Of a stretch of DNA of 64,000 nucleotides, positions 27,860-36,328 are shown one piece after another. How positions within the stretch are numbered: the first letter of the stretch is position 1; every line of letters begins with the position of its first letter. Both the position numbers and the translations under genes were made by a program. The notes below the pieces were generated by a model, which worked only from the letters and a program-made list of their open reading frames with translations, ran no database searches and had not been told where the DNA came from. The stretch comes from Mucilaginibacter galii (lineage in GTDB: Bacteria > Bacteroidota > Bacteroidia > Sphingobacteriales > Sphingobacteriaceae), in NCBI RefSeq assembly GCF_014635825.1, contig NZ_BMDO01000004.1:62001-126000 (forward strand). The letters are read 5' to 3'.

Positions 27860-29263
27860 ATGATAACTCTCTCTAAAATTGTGATTACGGGCACCCTTGC
27901 CTTGAGCATCACATCTTCATATGCTCAAAAAAAAGGTACGGCCGATGTTTGGCTCACCAATGCCGATCAATCTGCACTGTTTGCAAAACAAGCACAACCG
28001 CTGGTGTTTAGCAAAAATTCTGGTAACGATTCTACCATTGTGGTGGATGTTAAGCAAACTTATCAATCCATAGACGGATTTGGGTTTACCCTAACAGGTG
28101 GCAGCGCCCAACTGATGATGAAAATGACACCTGCGGCTCGCAAGGCGTTAATTCAGGAATTGTTCGCAATCAATGGCCGCAATGTAGGTATCAGCTACCT
28201 GCGGGTGAGTATTGGGGCATCAGACCTTAACGAGTTTGTGTTTTCGTACGATGATCTGCCTGCCGGGCAAACCGATCCTACGTTAGCCAAATTCAACTTA
28301 GGGCCCGATAAAAAAGATGTAGTACCGGTACTGAAAGAAATCTTGGCAGTTAACCCTAAAATTAAAATATTAGGTTCGCCATGGTCGGCACCGGTGTGGA
28401 TGAAAACCACCGGCGACACCCGTGGTGGTAGTTTAAAGCCAGATTGCTTCGATGTATATGCCCGTTACCTCGTTAAATATATTAAGGCGATGGAAGCCGA
28501 AGGCATTCCCATAGATGCTATCACCGTACAAAACGAACCTCTGCACCCGGGCAATAACCCCAGTATGCTAATGCTGGCACCCGATCAGGCTCAATTTGTA
28601 AAGGCTAATTTAGGACCAGCTTTTAAAGCGGCGGGTTTGAAGACCAAGATCATCATTTACGATCATAACTGCGATAAGCCTGAGTATCCGATCAGCATCC
28701 TGAACGATCCGGATGCTAAGAAGTACATTGTAGGGTCGGCATTTCACCTGTATGCCGGGAAAATTGAAGCGTTAAGCGAGGTGCACAATGCTCACCCCGA
28801 TAAAGCCGTTTATTTCACTGAGCAATGGATGGGTACTCCTGCTAATTTCAAAAGAGATATTTCCAGCCACATTACCAAACTTACCATTGGTGCCACACGT
28901 AACTGGAGCCGTACCGTTATTGAATGGAACCTTGCCGCCGACGCAAACAGCAACCCGCATACCGATAGGGGCGGTTGTTCATCATGCATGGGAGGTATTA
29001 CCATTGATAAAGACAATGTGATGCGCAATCCCGCCTATTACGTGGTTGCCCATGCGGCTAAATTTGTAAGGCCGGGTTCGGTACGTATTGCCACCAATAT
29101 GTTGACCGATTTGCCAAACGTTGCCTTTAGAACGCCCGATGGTAAAACGGTACTCATTGTAATTAACAACGGAACTGCGGCAAGCAATTTCAACATTAAA
29201 TATAAGGGAACAACAACAAAGGCCGGTTTAGCAGCCGGATCGGTAGCTACCTATATTTGGTAA
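27860..29263 (+). CDS. Glycoside hydrolase family 30 protein (second copy)
   Basis: Secreted GH30 enzyme of 467 residues. Start at ATG 27860 (MITLSKIVITGT..., signal peptide ending SSYAQ). Barrel motifs: GFGFTLTGGSAQLM, SPWSAPVWMKTTG, acid/base in ITVQNEP (about 226) and nucleophile in YFTEQWMG (about 320). It differs from the first copy in having RGGCSSCMG near the active-site entrance, with paired cysteines, and TEQ in place of TEG, so its specificity probably differs. The C-terminal beta domain (VLIVINNGTAASNFNIKYKG) is standard. The two paralogues may act as endo- and exo-enzymes on one beta-glucan, an inference from family knowledge. Confidence 0.93.
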   Translation: MITLSKIVITGTLALSITSSYAQKKGTADVWLTNADQSALFAKQAQPLVFSKNSGNDSTIVVDVKQTYQSIDGFGFTLTGGSAQLMMKMTPAARKALIQELFAINGRNVGISYLRVSIGASDLNEFVFSYDDLPAGQTDPTLAKFNLGPDKKDVVPVLKEILAVNPKIKILGSPWSAPVWMKTTGDTRGGSLKPDCFDVYARYLVKYIKAMEAEGIPIDAITVQNEPLHPGNNPSMLMLAPDQAQFVKANLGPAFKAAGLKTKIIIYDHNCDKPEYPISILNDPDAKKYIVGSAFHLYAGKIEALSEVHNAHPDKAVYFTEQWMGTPANFKRDISSHITKLTIGATRNWSRTVIEWNLAADANSNPHTDRGGCSSCMGGITIDKDNVMRNPAYYVVAHAAKFVRPGSVRIATNMLTDLPNVAFRTPDGKTVLIVINNGTAASNFNIKYKGTTTKAGLAAGSVATYIW

Positions 29264-29274
29264 CTGCAACTGAT

Positions 29275-29321
29275 TAACTGTTTGTGCCTGAATATGATTC
29301 TATATCAGGCACAAACAGTTA
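29275..29321. terminator. Bidirectional intrinsic terminator
   Basis: A 17-bp perfect stem (TAACTGTTTGTGCCTGA and its complement TCAGGCACAAACAGTTA) around a 13-nt loop, between the convergent GH30 and GH127 genes, 12 nt after the GH30 stop and only 2 nt from the GH127 stop. Confidence 0.85.
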
Positions 29322-29323
29322 CT

Positions 29324-31681
29324 TTATTTCATTAGCCTTACTTCGTATACGTTAGCTACCGACGATTGTGGCGCGGCTTCAAATTTTACGGTCAACACTT
29401 TAGCTTTTATTGCTTCAGCAGGCAGGTTATAAAATACTTCTACAAATTTATTTTCACCTGTTCCTTCGAGAGTAACGTTTTTAAGCAATACGTTATTTAC
29501 CAGTATATTAAAGTTTTTATTCTTTTCGCGGCCAAAGTAAATTACCCTGAGTTTGGTAGCATTACCGGCATCATTTTTTAAATCGTAGCTAAACCAACCC
29601 GTGGCATTTCTAAAGTGTCTGTCGGCAAAGGTGCCATTCTCCGTTTTTTCTCCTTTGAAATTATGGTCCGATTCGGGTTGTTGTTCGCCGGTGCTCACCC
29701 TGTCTACCGTTTGTGCATCAAGCTCTTGCTTAATTTTTTCTTCCGCTTTTCTTGCTGCAATAATCTTAGGCAAGTCTGATGTGGTGGTAAACGGCCAGTA
29801 TACTACATAGCGCGTATCTTGCAGGGTATAAAAAGGCACCAGTTTTAGATCTTTATATTTTTCCTGATAGATCAATTTGGATGCACCGTAGTTCATGGCT
29901 GCAGTAGAAACCGGGGTTACTTCCGGCTCCATGTTTTTGGTGGCAGAAACGATCAGCGGCGCCTCGTCAAGCGGCATAAGCGGACCCGAAGCAATATGGC
30001 CCATGCGGCTGGCATCAGCATTTAATCCTACAAGGTCTTTCTTGCCCATATCGGCGGCCAATACAATTGGGCCATGTAAAAAGGCAACCCAATTAGAGCC
30101 ATCGGGCAAAAACTCGGTGCTGGTATGCATAGGTAAAGTTACGGTCACAACATCGCCGGTTTTCCATGTTCGTTCTACACTTGCGTATGCTTCAGAGTCT
30201 GTTTTTATAGGTTGATCCTTGCCATTCACATTGATCTTTAATTTACCTTTTTCTACCCATGAAGGATAGCGAAAGTGCATAGCAAAGCGGCTTGGCTTAT
30301 TAAGCTTTAAAGATATTTTAGAACTTTCGCTGTATGGAAATGCTGTTTCTTGCAATAGGGTAAGGCCTTTTTCTTTCCACTTAAGCGATGAAGCAATAAA
30401 CAGGTTAACGAAAAGATCTTTGTTTTGGTGAGCGTAAATCAGCTCTCCATATTTACCATGGTTTTCCAGCCCGGAGCCTACGCAACACCAAAAACCTTCC
30501 TGTGGTTGCGAGTAAACTTTGTAATGGCCGGGGCGCATAGGGGTAAAATACACAAAACCACCCTCGGGCCGTTGCGAAGAAAGAATGTGGTTATACAAGG
30601 TGCGCTCGTAATAATCCATATAAGCGCCCGATGGGTTCGATAAAAACAACTCCTTGGTAAGTTTGAGCATATTATAGGAGTTGCAGGTTTCCGGTCCCTC
30701 GCGCGATTCTATCATCGACGAGAAATTATTGGCCGGGTTGAAATGTTCCTGCACACTATTACCGCCAATAGCTACTGTACGGTGGTTAACTACCGTATTC
30801 CAGAAGAAAGTTGCTGCATTGCTCCACGATGTATCGCCACTTAGTTGGGCGATGCGTTCGTAGCCAATTACTTTAGGTATTTGCGTATTGGCATGTATGC
30901 CGTTCAACGCATCTTTATCTTGCAATAGCGGGTTTAGTATGGCCTGGTGAGAGAATTTGCGTGCCAGTTCCAGGTATTTTTTATTGCCGGTAATGGCGTA
31001 CACATTGGCAAAAGCCTCATTTAATCCACCATGCTCGCTGCGTAGCATCTGCTGTATCTGCTTTTCAGATAAATTAGCAGTCAGATTCATAAACCAATCG
31101 GTTAACTTGATCAGTACATCTTTAGCCGTAGCATTCCCTGCAACCGCCCAGGCATCGTACAGCCCTGAATACAGCTTATGAATGTTATACAAGGGCACCC
31201 ATTTACCATTAAGCGAAAAGCTATTGGCGTTAATATTGCCTGCTTCAATTTCTTTCCACATGGCCTTGCCACCCGGGATGCCGCCAACGTACCCGTTACC
31301 GTTCTTTTGCTGGCATTTTTGCAGTTCGGTAATCATATAATCGAGTCGTTGCTTAACAACTGCGTTGCCGGTTGATGCATACATTAACGACAACGCTGAC
31401 AAGTAATGTCCGCCAATGTGGCCATCTAACCCGGTGTTTTCCCAGTTGCCGTAGGAGGCTGTTGATGTTTCTATCCCAGCATCACGACGATACGGTGCCA
31501 GCAAGCGATCGGGGTTAAGCGCCAGCATATATTTCATATCGGTTTGCTGCGCCTGCTTAAAAGGGCTTTCTAATAAATGTACAGATGATAATGGAAATGC
31601 CTCCAGCGGTTTTACCTGGCTAAAACCGGTTAAAGCCGATAAAGCTAAGGCAAGTGTGCAACCAAGCTTATTTAAATGCAT
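29324..31681 (-). CDS. Glycoside hydrolase family 127 protein (beta-L-arabinofuranosidase type)
   Basis: Secreted 785-residue enzyme; signal peptide 1-21 (ALTGFSQ). The (alpha/alpha)6 catalytic domain begins VHLLESPFKQAQQTDMKYML with NPDRLLAPYRRDAG. The unusual zinc/cysteine centre of GH127 is complete: E331 and C333 (PETCNSYNML) plus C399-C400 (FWCCVGSG); one cysteine is the nucleophile in this family. The probable acid/base is Glu312 (GGNSVQEHF). C-terminal beta domains include a DUF4986-like region. Characterised members release beta-L-arabinofuranose, but the family is broad. It converges on the GH30 pair and has its own palindromic upstream site, so it is regulated separately from susCD. 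Confidence 0.92.
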   Translation of the reverse strand: MHLNKLGCTLALALSALTGFSQVKPLEAFPLSSVHLLESPFKQAQQTDMKYMLALNPDRLLAPYRRDAGIETSTASYGNWENTGLDGHIGGHYLSALSLMYASTGNAVVKQRLDYMITELQKCQQKNGNGYVGGIPGGKAMWKEIEAGNINANSFSLNGKWVPLYNIHKLYSGLYDAWAVAGNATAKDVLIKLTDWFMNLTANLSEKQIQQMLRSEHGGLNEAFANVYAITGNKKYLELARKFSHQAILNPLLQDKDALNGIHANTQIPKVIGYERIAQLSGDTSWSNAATFFWNTVVNHRTVAIGGNSVQEHFNPANNFSSMIESREGPETCNSYNMLKLTKELFLSNPSGAYMDYYERTLYNHILSSQRPEGGFVYFTPMRPGHYKVYSQPQEGFWCCVGSGLENHGKYGELIYAHQNKDLFVNLFIASSLKWKEKGLTLLQETAFPYSESSKISLKLNKPSRFAMHFRYPSWVEKGKLKINVNGKDQPIKTDSEAYASVERTWKTGDVVTVTLPMHTSTEFLPDGSNWVAFLHGPIVLAADMGKKDLVGLNADASRMGHIASGPLMPLDEAPLIVSATKNMEPEVTPVSTAAMNYGASKLIYQEKYKDLKLVPFYTLQDTRYVVYWPFTTTSDLPKIIAARKAEEKIKQELDAQTVDRVSTGEQQPESDHNFKGEKTENGTFADRHFRNATGWFSYDLKNDAGNATKLRVIYFGREKNKNFNILVNNVLLKNVTLEGTGENKFVEVFYNLPAEAIKAKVLTVKFEAAPQSSVANVYEVRLMK

Positions 31682-31702
31682 AACAAGAAGTTATAGGTGG
31701 TT

Positions 31703-31727
31703 TATAATTGTCAATTATACAATTATA
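31703..31727 (-). promoter_or_regulatory. Palindromic operator candidate upstream of the GH127 gene
   Basis: TATAATTGT and ACAATTATA form a 9-bp perfect inverted repeat separated by CAATTAT, so three alternating half-sites of ATAATTG/CAATTAT are packed in 25 bp. The block ends 22 nt before the GH127 start codon. This arrangement suggests cooperative binding of a dimeric regulator; AT-richness leaves a chance origin possible. Confidence 0.45.
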
Positions 31728-31800
31728 GTTAAATCGATTGAAATATCCATTTAACCCATAAAATATATTTTTCGACAATATTTCGAATTAAATAATTCAT

Positions 31801-32943
31801 TTACATCAACAATACATCTATGCGGTGAGCGTGCACCATCTTTAATTTTTCTGACCAGGCAAACACGGTAAACTGTCCGTCTTGCGATGCAACTAATGCC
31901 ACGGCATCGTGCTGGTCATGCACAAATTGTGCGGCCGCTAAATGCCTGGTGCCACCATTTTGTGCCGGATGTACGCGGCTGGCTTGTACGCCTGCTACAG
32001 GTTCGGTAATAATGATCTGCCCAACAGGCACGCTCTTGTCAGACCGGGCTACCTTGGCACCAAAGGCCAGCAGATCGTATTGTTGGGTAATTACCGTGGC
32101 ACCATCTACAGCAGTAAAGCCGCCGATGATATCAATAGCCTGCAAAAGCGATTCCTGCCATTCAAACTTCTTATGCTCCTGTTCCTCTTCGTTCATTAAA
32201 TCGGCAATAACGGTGTATGGTGGGGTAACCTCGTATTTTACAGGGTGTACAATAGAGGTTTTCCATTCTTCCGAATTTCTTGGAACGATAAGCACCAGTC
32301 CGCCGCGCTTGTGTATACGCACAGCAGCAGCCAGTTGTAAAAGCACGTTAAACGATTCGCCCATAAAAGAGGGGAGCGACATACTGTCTAAAGAAGCCAT
32401 CAACGCCGGGCACTCAGCTATTCCCATCGATTTTTCGTCAAGCACCTTGATCTGATCCCCCTGCAGCACGGCAATATTCACAAATTTACCGAAGCCGGCC
32501 AGTCGGCGGTGTTTAATTACTAAGAGGCCCGGTTCTACCACCTCCAGCACGAAGCAAATGCCCGGAACGGTATGCGTGGTTCCCCAAATATAAAGTTCAT
32601 CGCCCTCATGCCAAACACCAAGGTGAATGCCCGGCTGTTCAACCGCAGGGGCAAGCTTAACCAGACTTTGCGGGGTAAGGCGTAAGCGTTGGCCAAAAAT
32701 CAAAGGCTTATCTGCCTGCGAAGGTTGTAATAATGCCAGGGAAATAGCAGGGGAGTGGCCTTCCTCTCGCCTTAAGCTGGCCCAAAATGCCACATCAATT
32801 ACCGCCTCAATAATGTTTGAACTAAGCGCCGTAGCCAAATCTTTTTCGCCAAGCTGGCGTGCAATAGCCAAATGTTCGGCAAAATGAGTTTCAATGGTTT
32901 CGGCCACCATGCGTGCAGCCAGGTATGACGGTTCGGAAAACAT
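31801..32943 (-). CDS. Putative sensor protein with DisA_N-like (DACNV-type) nucleotide-binding domain
   Basis: A cytoplasmic protein of 380 residues with no signal peptide. The C-terminal part (about 225-380) resembles the diadenylate cyclase fold: DGA at 280-282 (VDGATVITQQYDLLAFGAKV) and GTRHLAAAQ at 331-338, in the positions of the DGA and RHR motifs of c-di-AMP synthases. The third residue of RHR is leucine here (RHL), so catalysis is unlikely and nucleotide sensing is favoured. The N-terminal half contains helical and beta segments not recognised by me. In comparative work such variants have been named DACNV sensor domains; assignment is from memory. Monocistronic, about 120 bp from GH127. 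Confidence 0.72.
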   Translation of the reverse strand: MFSEPSYLAARMVAETIETHFAEHLAIARQLGEKDLATALSSNIIEAVIDVAFWASLRREEGHSPAISLALLQPSQADKPLIFGQRLRLTPQSLVKLAPAVEQPGIHLGVWHEGDELYIWGTTHTVPGICFVLEVVEPGLLVIKHRRLAGFGKFVNIAVLQGDQIKVLDEKSMGIAECPALMASLDSMSLPSFMGESFNVLLQLAAAVRIHKRGGLVLIVPRNSEEWKTSIVHPVKYEVTPPYTVIADLMNEEEQEHKKFEWQESLLQAIDIIGGFTAVDGATVITQQYDLLAFGAKVARSDKSVPVGQIIITEPVAGVQASRVHPAQNGGTRHLAAAQFVHDQHDAVALVASQDGQFTVFAWSEKLKMVHAHRIDVLLM

Positions 32944-33052
32944 ACAGGTTTATTTTAGAACAATGATAACAATGTACGGCCGCATAACAAAAGTTGTAGC
33001 CTATTGCGATGTTAATATAACGCTTAAATGATTTTTATGATCAGCAAATTAA

Positions 33053-33298
33053 TTTTTCTGTACCTATCAGGTCTCTGATAAGATTAACTTATCGGGTAGG
33101 GTTACTTACCACCAAGTAATGTATTCGGCCAAGGCCAACTGGAATTTGGTTTCTGAGTTTGAGCATCCGCTTAGCTTTCAGCATAACGCCGAAGGTTATG
33201 GTATACAAGCCTCCGGAACGTTAAATACTAAACTTTCAGATTTGATAACTTTACAGTTACTGCAATGTATGGTAAATGGAGTACAGGAAGGGGGGTAG
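33053..33298 (+). pseudogene. Possible remnant of an outer-membrane beta-barrel gene
   Basis: In the 470-bp gap between the DACNV-type gene and the response regulator, one frame stays open for 81 codons up to TAG at 33296. The translation has alternating polar/hydrophobic strands (KINLSGRVTYHQVMYSAKA, NWNLVSEFEHPLSFQHN, GYGIQASGTLNTKLSDLITL) like hairpins of a barrel. Its only ATG (33119) would give 59 residues, with no signal peptide and an abrupt end, so a decayed fragment is more likely than a gene. The rest of the gap shows nothing else recognisable. Confidence 0.3.
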
Positions 33299-33412
33299 AG
33301 ACTTGTTGTGCTTATTTAATGGTCAAAGGCCTGTAACGCTACTAAATGTCTTAACTGTGTCTCAAACAGTATACATGCCGGTTTAAAAATTAAATTTTAG
33401 CAAAAAAAAGAT

Positions 33413-33832
33413 TTAACTGGCCAGGCAAGTAGTATTCAACCAAAACTCGTGTACAGCACTTAAGCATTTAATTAAATTATTATAGCCCATAGGCTTGGTT
33501 ACGTAAGCGTTGGCTCCAAACTCAAGCGATGTTTTAATGTCCTTGGGGTTATCTGAAGTTGAAAACATAACCGTAGGCACATAGCGCAGCGCCTGGTTTT
33601 CTTTGATCCTTTTGAGCAGGTCGAGGCCAGATAAGCCGGGTAAGTTCAGGTCTATTAATATTAGCCGTGGTTTAACACGGTTTTCTGCTAAGCTATTGAG
33701 GGTTGTTAATGCCAGGGCACCATCATCTATGGTTTGCATGATAGTCTTATTGTCTATCTGGCTTATGGCGCGCTCTACAACGTCAATAAAGTCTTCGTTA
33801 TCTTCAATATAAAAAATATCGGGTGCTGCCAT
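33413..33832 (-). CDS. Single-domain response regulator paired with the bacteriophytochrome
   Basis: CheY-like receiver of 139 residues with no output domain. Acidic pocket Glu10/Asp11 (YIEDNEDF), phosphoacceptor Asp61 (LIDLNLPG), the Ser/Thr switch in MFSTSDN and the lysine in VTKP are all present. Its ATG overlaps the stop of the phytochrome gene as TAATG, implying translational coupling, as in cyanobacterial and other BphP/Rcp1-type pairs. It probably receives phosphate from the phytochrome kinase and acts by protein-protein contact. The long insert between strands (TLNSLAENRVKPR) is typical of this Rcp1-like group. Confidence 0.93.
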   Translation of the reverse strand: MAAPDIFYIEDNEDFIDVVERAISQIDNKTIMQTIDDGALALTTLNSLAENRVKPRLILIDLNLPGLSGLDLLKRIKENQALRYVPTVMFSTSDNPKDIKTSLEFGANAYVTKPMGYNNLIKCLSAVHEFWLNTTCLAS

Positions 33833-36063
33833 TACATATTTCTTTTAAATGCTATATAAAATACCGTGCCAACTCCAAGCTCGCTCTCTACCCAAATACG
33901 AGCATTATGTTTCTCAATAATGCGTTTTACTATAGCCAGGCCAACACCTGTACCTTCATATTTACGTACATTATCCATACGTTTAAATAAATCAAATATA
34001 CGGTCATAGTAGTTTAAATCAATACCCACTCCATTATCGCTAATAGTATAAATGACTTCGCTATTGGTCTCTCGTCCGTCAATTTTTACTTTAGGAGGAT
34101 TTGATTTACTGGAATATTTGATGGCGTTGTTAATAACATTCGCAAATACCTGGCTAACCATCGTTTTATCGCCATACACAGCTGGTGTGTTGTCTACCTC
34201 AAATTGTAAATCGTGGGTGTTAAAAGCTACAGTTAAATCATTTTTCAACTCATGTATGAGGCTCTCCATTGGAATTTCGGTGTAGATAACCTCAGTTCTA
34301 CCAACCCTTGAGTAATTTAATACTTCTTTGATCAGGTAGTTAAGCTTATCGGCACCACCAATTACCTTTTTCAATATCCGGCGCGCGTCTTCGTCTAAAC
34401 TGGTGTTAGATTCTAACAGAAGCTCTGAATAATTTTTAATGGTAGACAGCGGCGTGCGCAAATCGTGAGATATGGTAAAACTGAAGGTATCCAGCTCTTC
34501 GTACGCCTGTTTCAGTTTCTCATTAAGCGTTCTTATCTCATTAGCCTGGCGATTAATGGCATAAACTACTTCTTCGCGCAAGCGTAGCACATTGCTGATT
34601 TCTTCCCGGTTCCAGCGGGCCGAAGTGTTTTTTACCGTTTGCGACCAAACCTCGAACGATGTTCTGGGCGATAAGTTGGCCAGGCCGTTATTGTCAACTT
34701 CAACGGGCTTATCCGGGTTACCCGCCCAGTTTATGGTGGCAATTTGTTCGGGTTTAAACCAAATCAAAAATTCGCCCATTTCCTTTGATAGGGTGCAAAC
34801 CATTACACCACTGGCCAACTCGCTGTAAGCCTGCGCCGGTTGGTATATTTCGGGAAGCTGGTGGGTGTAAAAAATACGGTCTTCCATATGGTCAATAAGC
34901 CAATTAACCAATTCCTCTATCTGCTCTTTACCGGGCGTTTTGCCCAACATGGTTACCTTGTCTTCATAAATCACCGCTGCTCCCGTAGCATCGGTAATAT
35001 CTAACAAGGTGGTATCATGGCCTGAAATTGCATAGGCTACGTTACCGCCGTTACGCAAAATAAGCGAAAGGCTATCGTAAGCCACATTATAGTTGAGGCT
35101 TTTTACTACGTTTTCTTCATCCTGTTTATACTCTAAAGCCGATGATATGATTTGGCCAATTAACTTAGAGGCCTCTCGTGCCTTGAAATTTATAAACCGG
35201 GGTGTATAGTTATGGCAGGCAATTAAACCCCATAGCTCATCTTTATAAAGTAAAGAGATACTAAAGCTGGAGGCCACACCCATATTCTTTAAATATTGAA
35301 TATGAATAGGAGATACAGCCCTTAGTTCTGAATGGGTAAGATCAAGTGGTTCGGCCTCGCCATTAGTGCCCAGCGTTAAAATAGGCGATGCATCAGTATT
35401 TACATCAGTAATTATCCGGGTGAGGTTGACCTTGTATAATTCGCGTGCTTGCTTCGGTATATCGCTGGCGGGGTAATGTAAGCCTAAAAAAGGCTCGAGA
35501 TGATCTTCTTTTACTTCGGCTATTACCTCTCCATGTCCGCCATCTAAAAACTTGTAGATCATAATGCGATCATAACCTATCAAACTCTTGATTTGCAGAG
35601 CTGCATTATCTAATAACTCATTCAATTGTTTTCCCGAAAGCATTTCGCTAACCGAGCGGCCTATTGTTTTTTGCAAATCAACGTCGTTGGCAGAGGTATT
35701 TGGTTCAAATTCGAGTAAAGCGTGTTTACCGGATTTTGAAAAAATCATGTTAAAGCTTTTCTCACGCAGATCGATGGTATAATGATTAATTGTTTCAGAA
35801 CCCTTGGAGTGATGCCCTAACTGCAAAATATGATTGATGAAACCTGGCGTTTCGGCGTGCTGTAATAGCGGCTCAAACTCAGCAACGGTTTTGCCTAAAA
35901 CATCTTGTGCTTTAACGTTAAGATATTGCAATACGTTCTCACTAACGTAACTAACTACGTCGGTGCTATCAAAAGCTACCAAAAAACCATGCGATTGAAC
36001 CTTTCCGGGAATGTGTATAGGTTCGCGGTCGCAGTTAGTTAAGTCTACCTTATAATCAATCAT
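33832..36063 (-). CDS. bphP: Bacteriophytochrome sensor histidine kinase
   Basis: A 743-residue red/far-red light sensor using biliverdin. PAS domain from residue 10 with the chromophore cysteine Cys11 (TNCDREPIHIPG), the position used by true bacteriophytochromes. GAF domain (about 135-310) carries the DIP motif at 201-203 (PASDIP), His254 (SPIHIQYL) and His284 (IACHN), equivalent to D207, H260 and H290 of the Deinococcus protein. PHY domain has PRTSFEVW (466-473), the tongue motif. HisKA phosphoacceptor His533 (FTISHDLRTPLS) and an HATPase domain with GVGIDL and GTGVGLAI follow. All light-sensing and kinase residues are present, so it should be functional. No heme oxygenase gene is nearby. 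Followed by its coupled receiver. Confidence 0.95.
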   Translation of the reverse strand: MIDYKVDLTNCDREPIHIPGKVQSHGFLVAFDSTDVVSYVSENVLQYLNVKAQDVLGKTVAEFEPLLQHAETPGFINHILQLGHHSKGSETINHYTIDLREKSFNMIFSKSGKHALLEFEPNTSANDVDLQKTIGRSVSEMLSGKQLNELLDNAALQIKSLIGYDRIMIYKFLDGGHGEVIAEVKEDHLEPFLGLHYPASDIPKQARELYKVNLTRIITDVNTDASPILTLGTNGEAEPLDLTHSELRAVSPIHIQYLKNMGVASSFSISLLYKDELWGLIACHNYTPRFINFKAREASKLIGQIISSALEYKQDEENVVKSLNYNVAYDSLSLILRNGGNVAYAISGHDTTLLDITDATGAAVIYEDKVTMLGKTPGKEQIEELVNWLIDHMEDRIFYTHQLPEIYQPAQAYSELASGVMVCTLSKEMGEFLIWFKPEQIATINWAGNPDKPVEVDNNGLANLSPRTSFEVWSQTVKNTSARWNREEISNVLRLREEVVYAINRQANEIRTLNEKLKQAYEELDTFSFTISHDLRTPLSTIKNYSELLLESNTSLDEDARRILKKVIGGADKLNYLIKEVLNYSRVGRTEVIYTEIPMESLIHELKNDLTVAFNTHDLQFEVDNTPAVYGDKTMVSQVFANVINNAIKYSSKSNPPKVKIDGRETNSEVIYTISDNGVGIDLNYYDRIFDLFKRMDNVRKYEGTGVGLAIVKRIIEKHNARIWVESELGVGTVFYIAFKRNM

Positions 36064-36328
36064 TTAAATAACTTAGGATTGTGATTTGTTAACGTACATA
36101 ACTACGTCTTCTTGTGGTTCCTATCTTTTACTTTGAATGTAAAATTATTAAATAGATTAACATATCACTTTATTTAATTTTAAAAATGTAGTGTTAAAAC
36201 GTTTGCGAATATTCATGAGGTTGGAGTAATTGCTTGCCGAATGCTTTTTTTGTAACCGGTAGTTAATTATAAATTAATTTTGGTATTGTGTTTTTTAATG
36301 GTGAGATTAGTTTACAAGCAGCCAACAT

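Noticed and set aside
33119..33298. A real 59-residue protein gene
   Set aside because: No ribosome-binding site or signal peptide, and the strand pattern continues upstream of the ATG; kept only as a possible pseudogene remnant.
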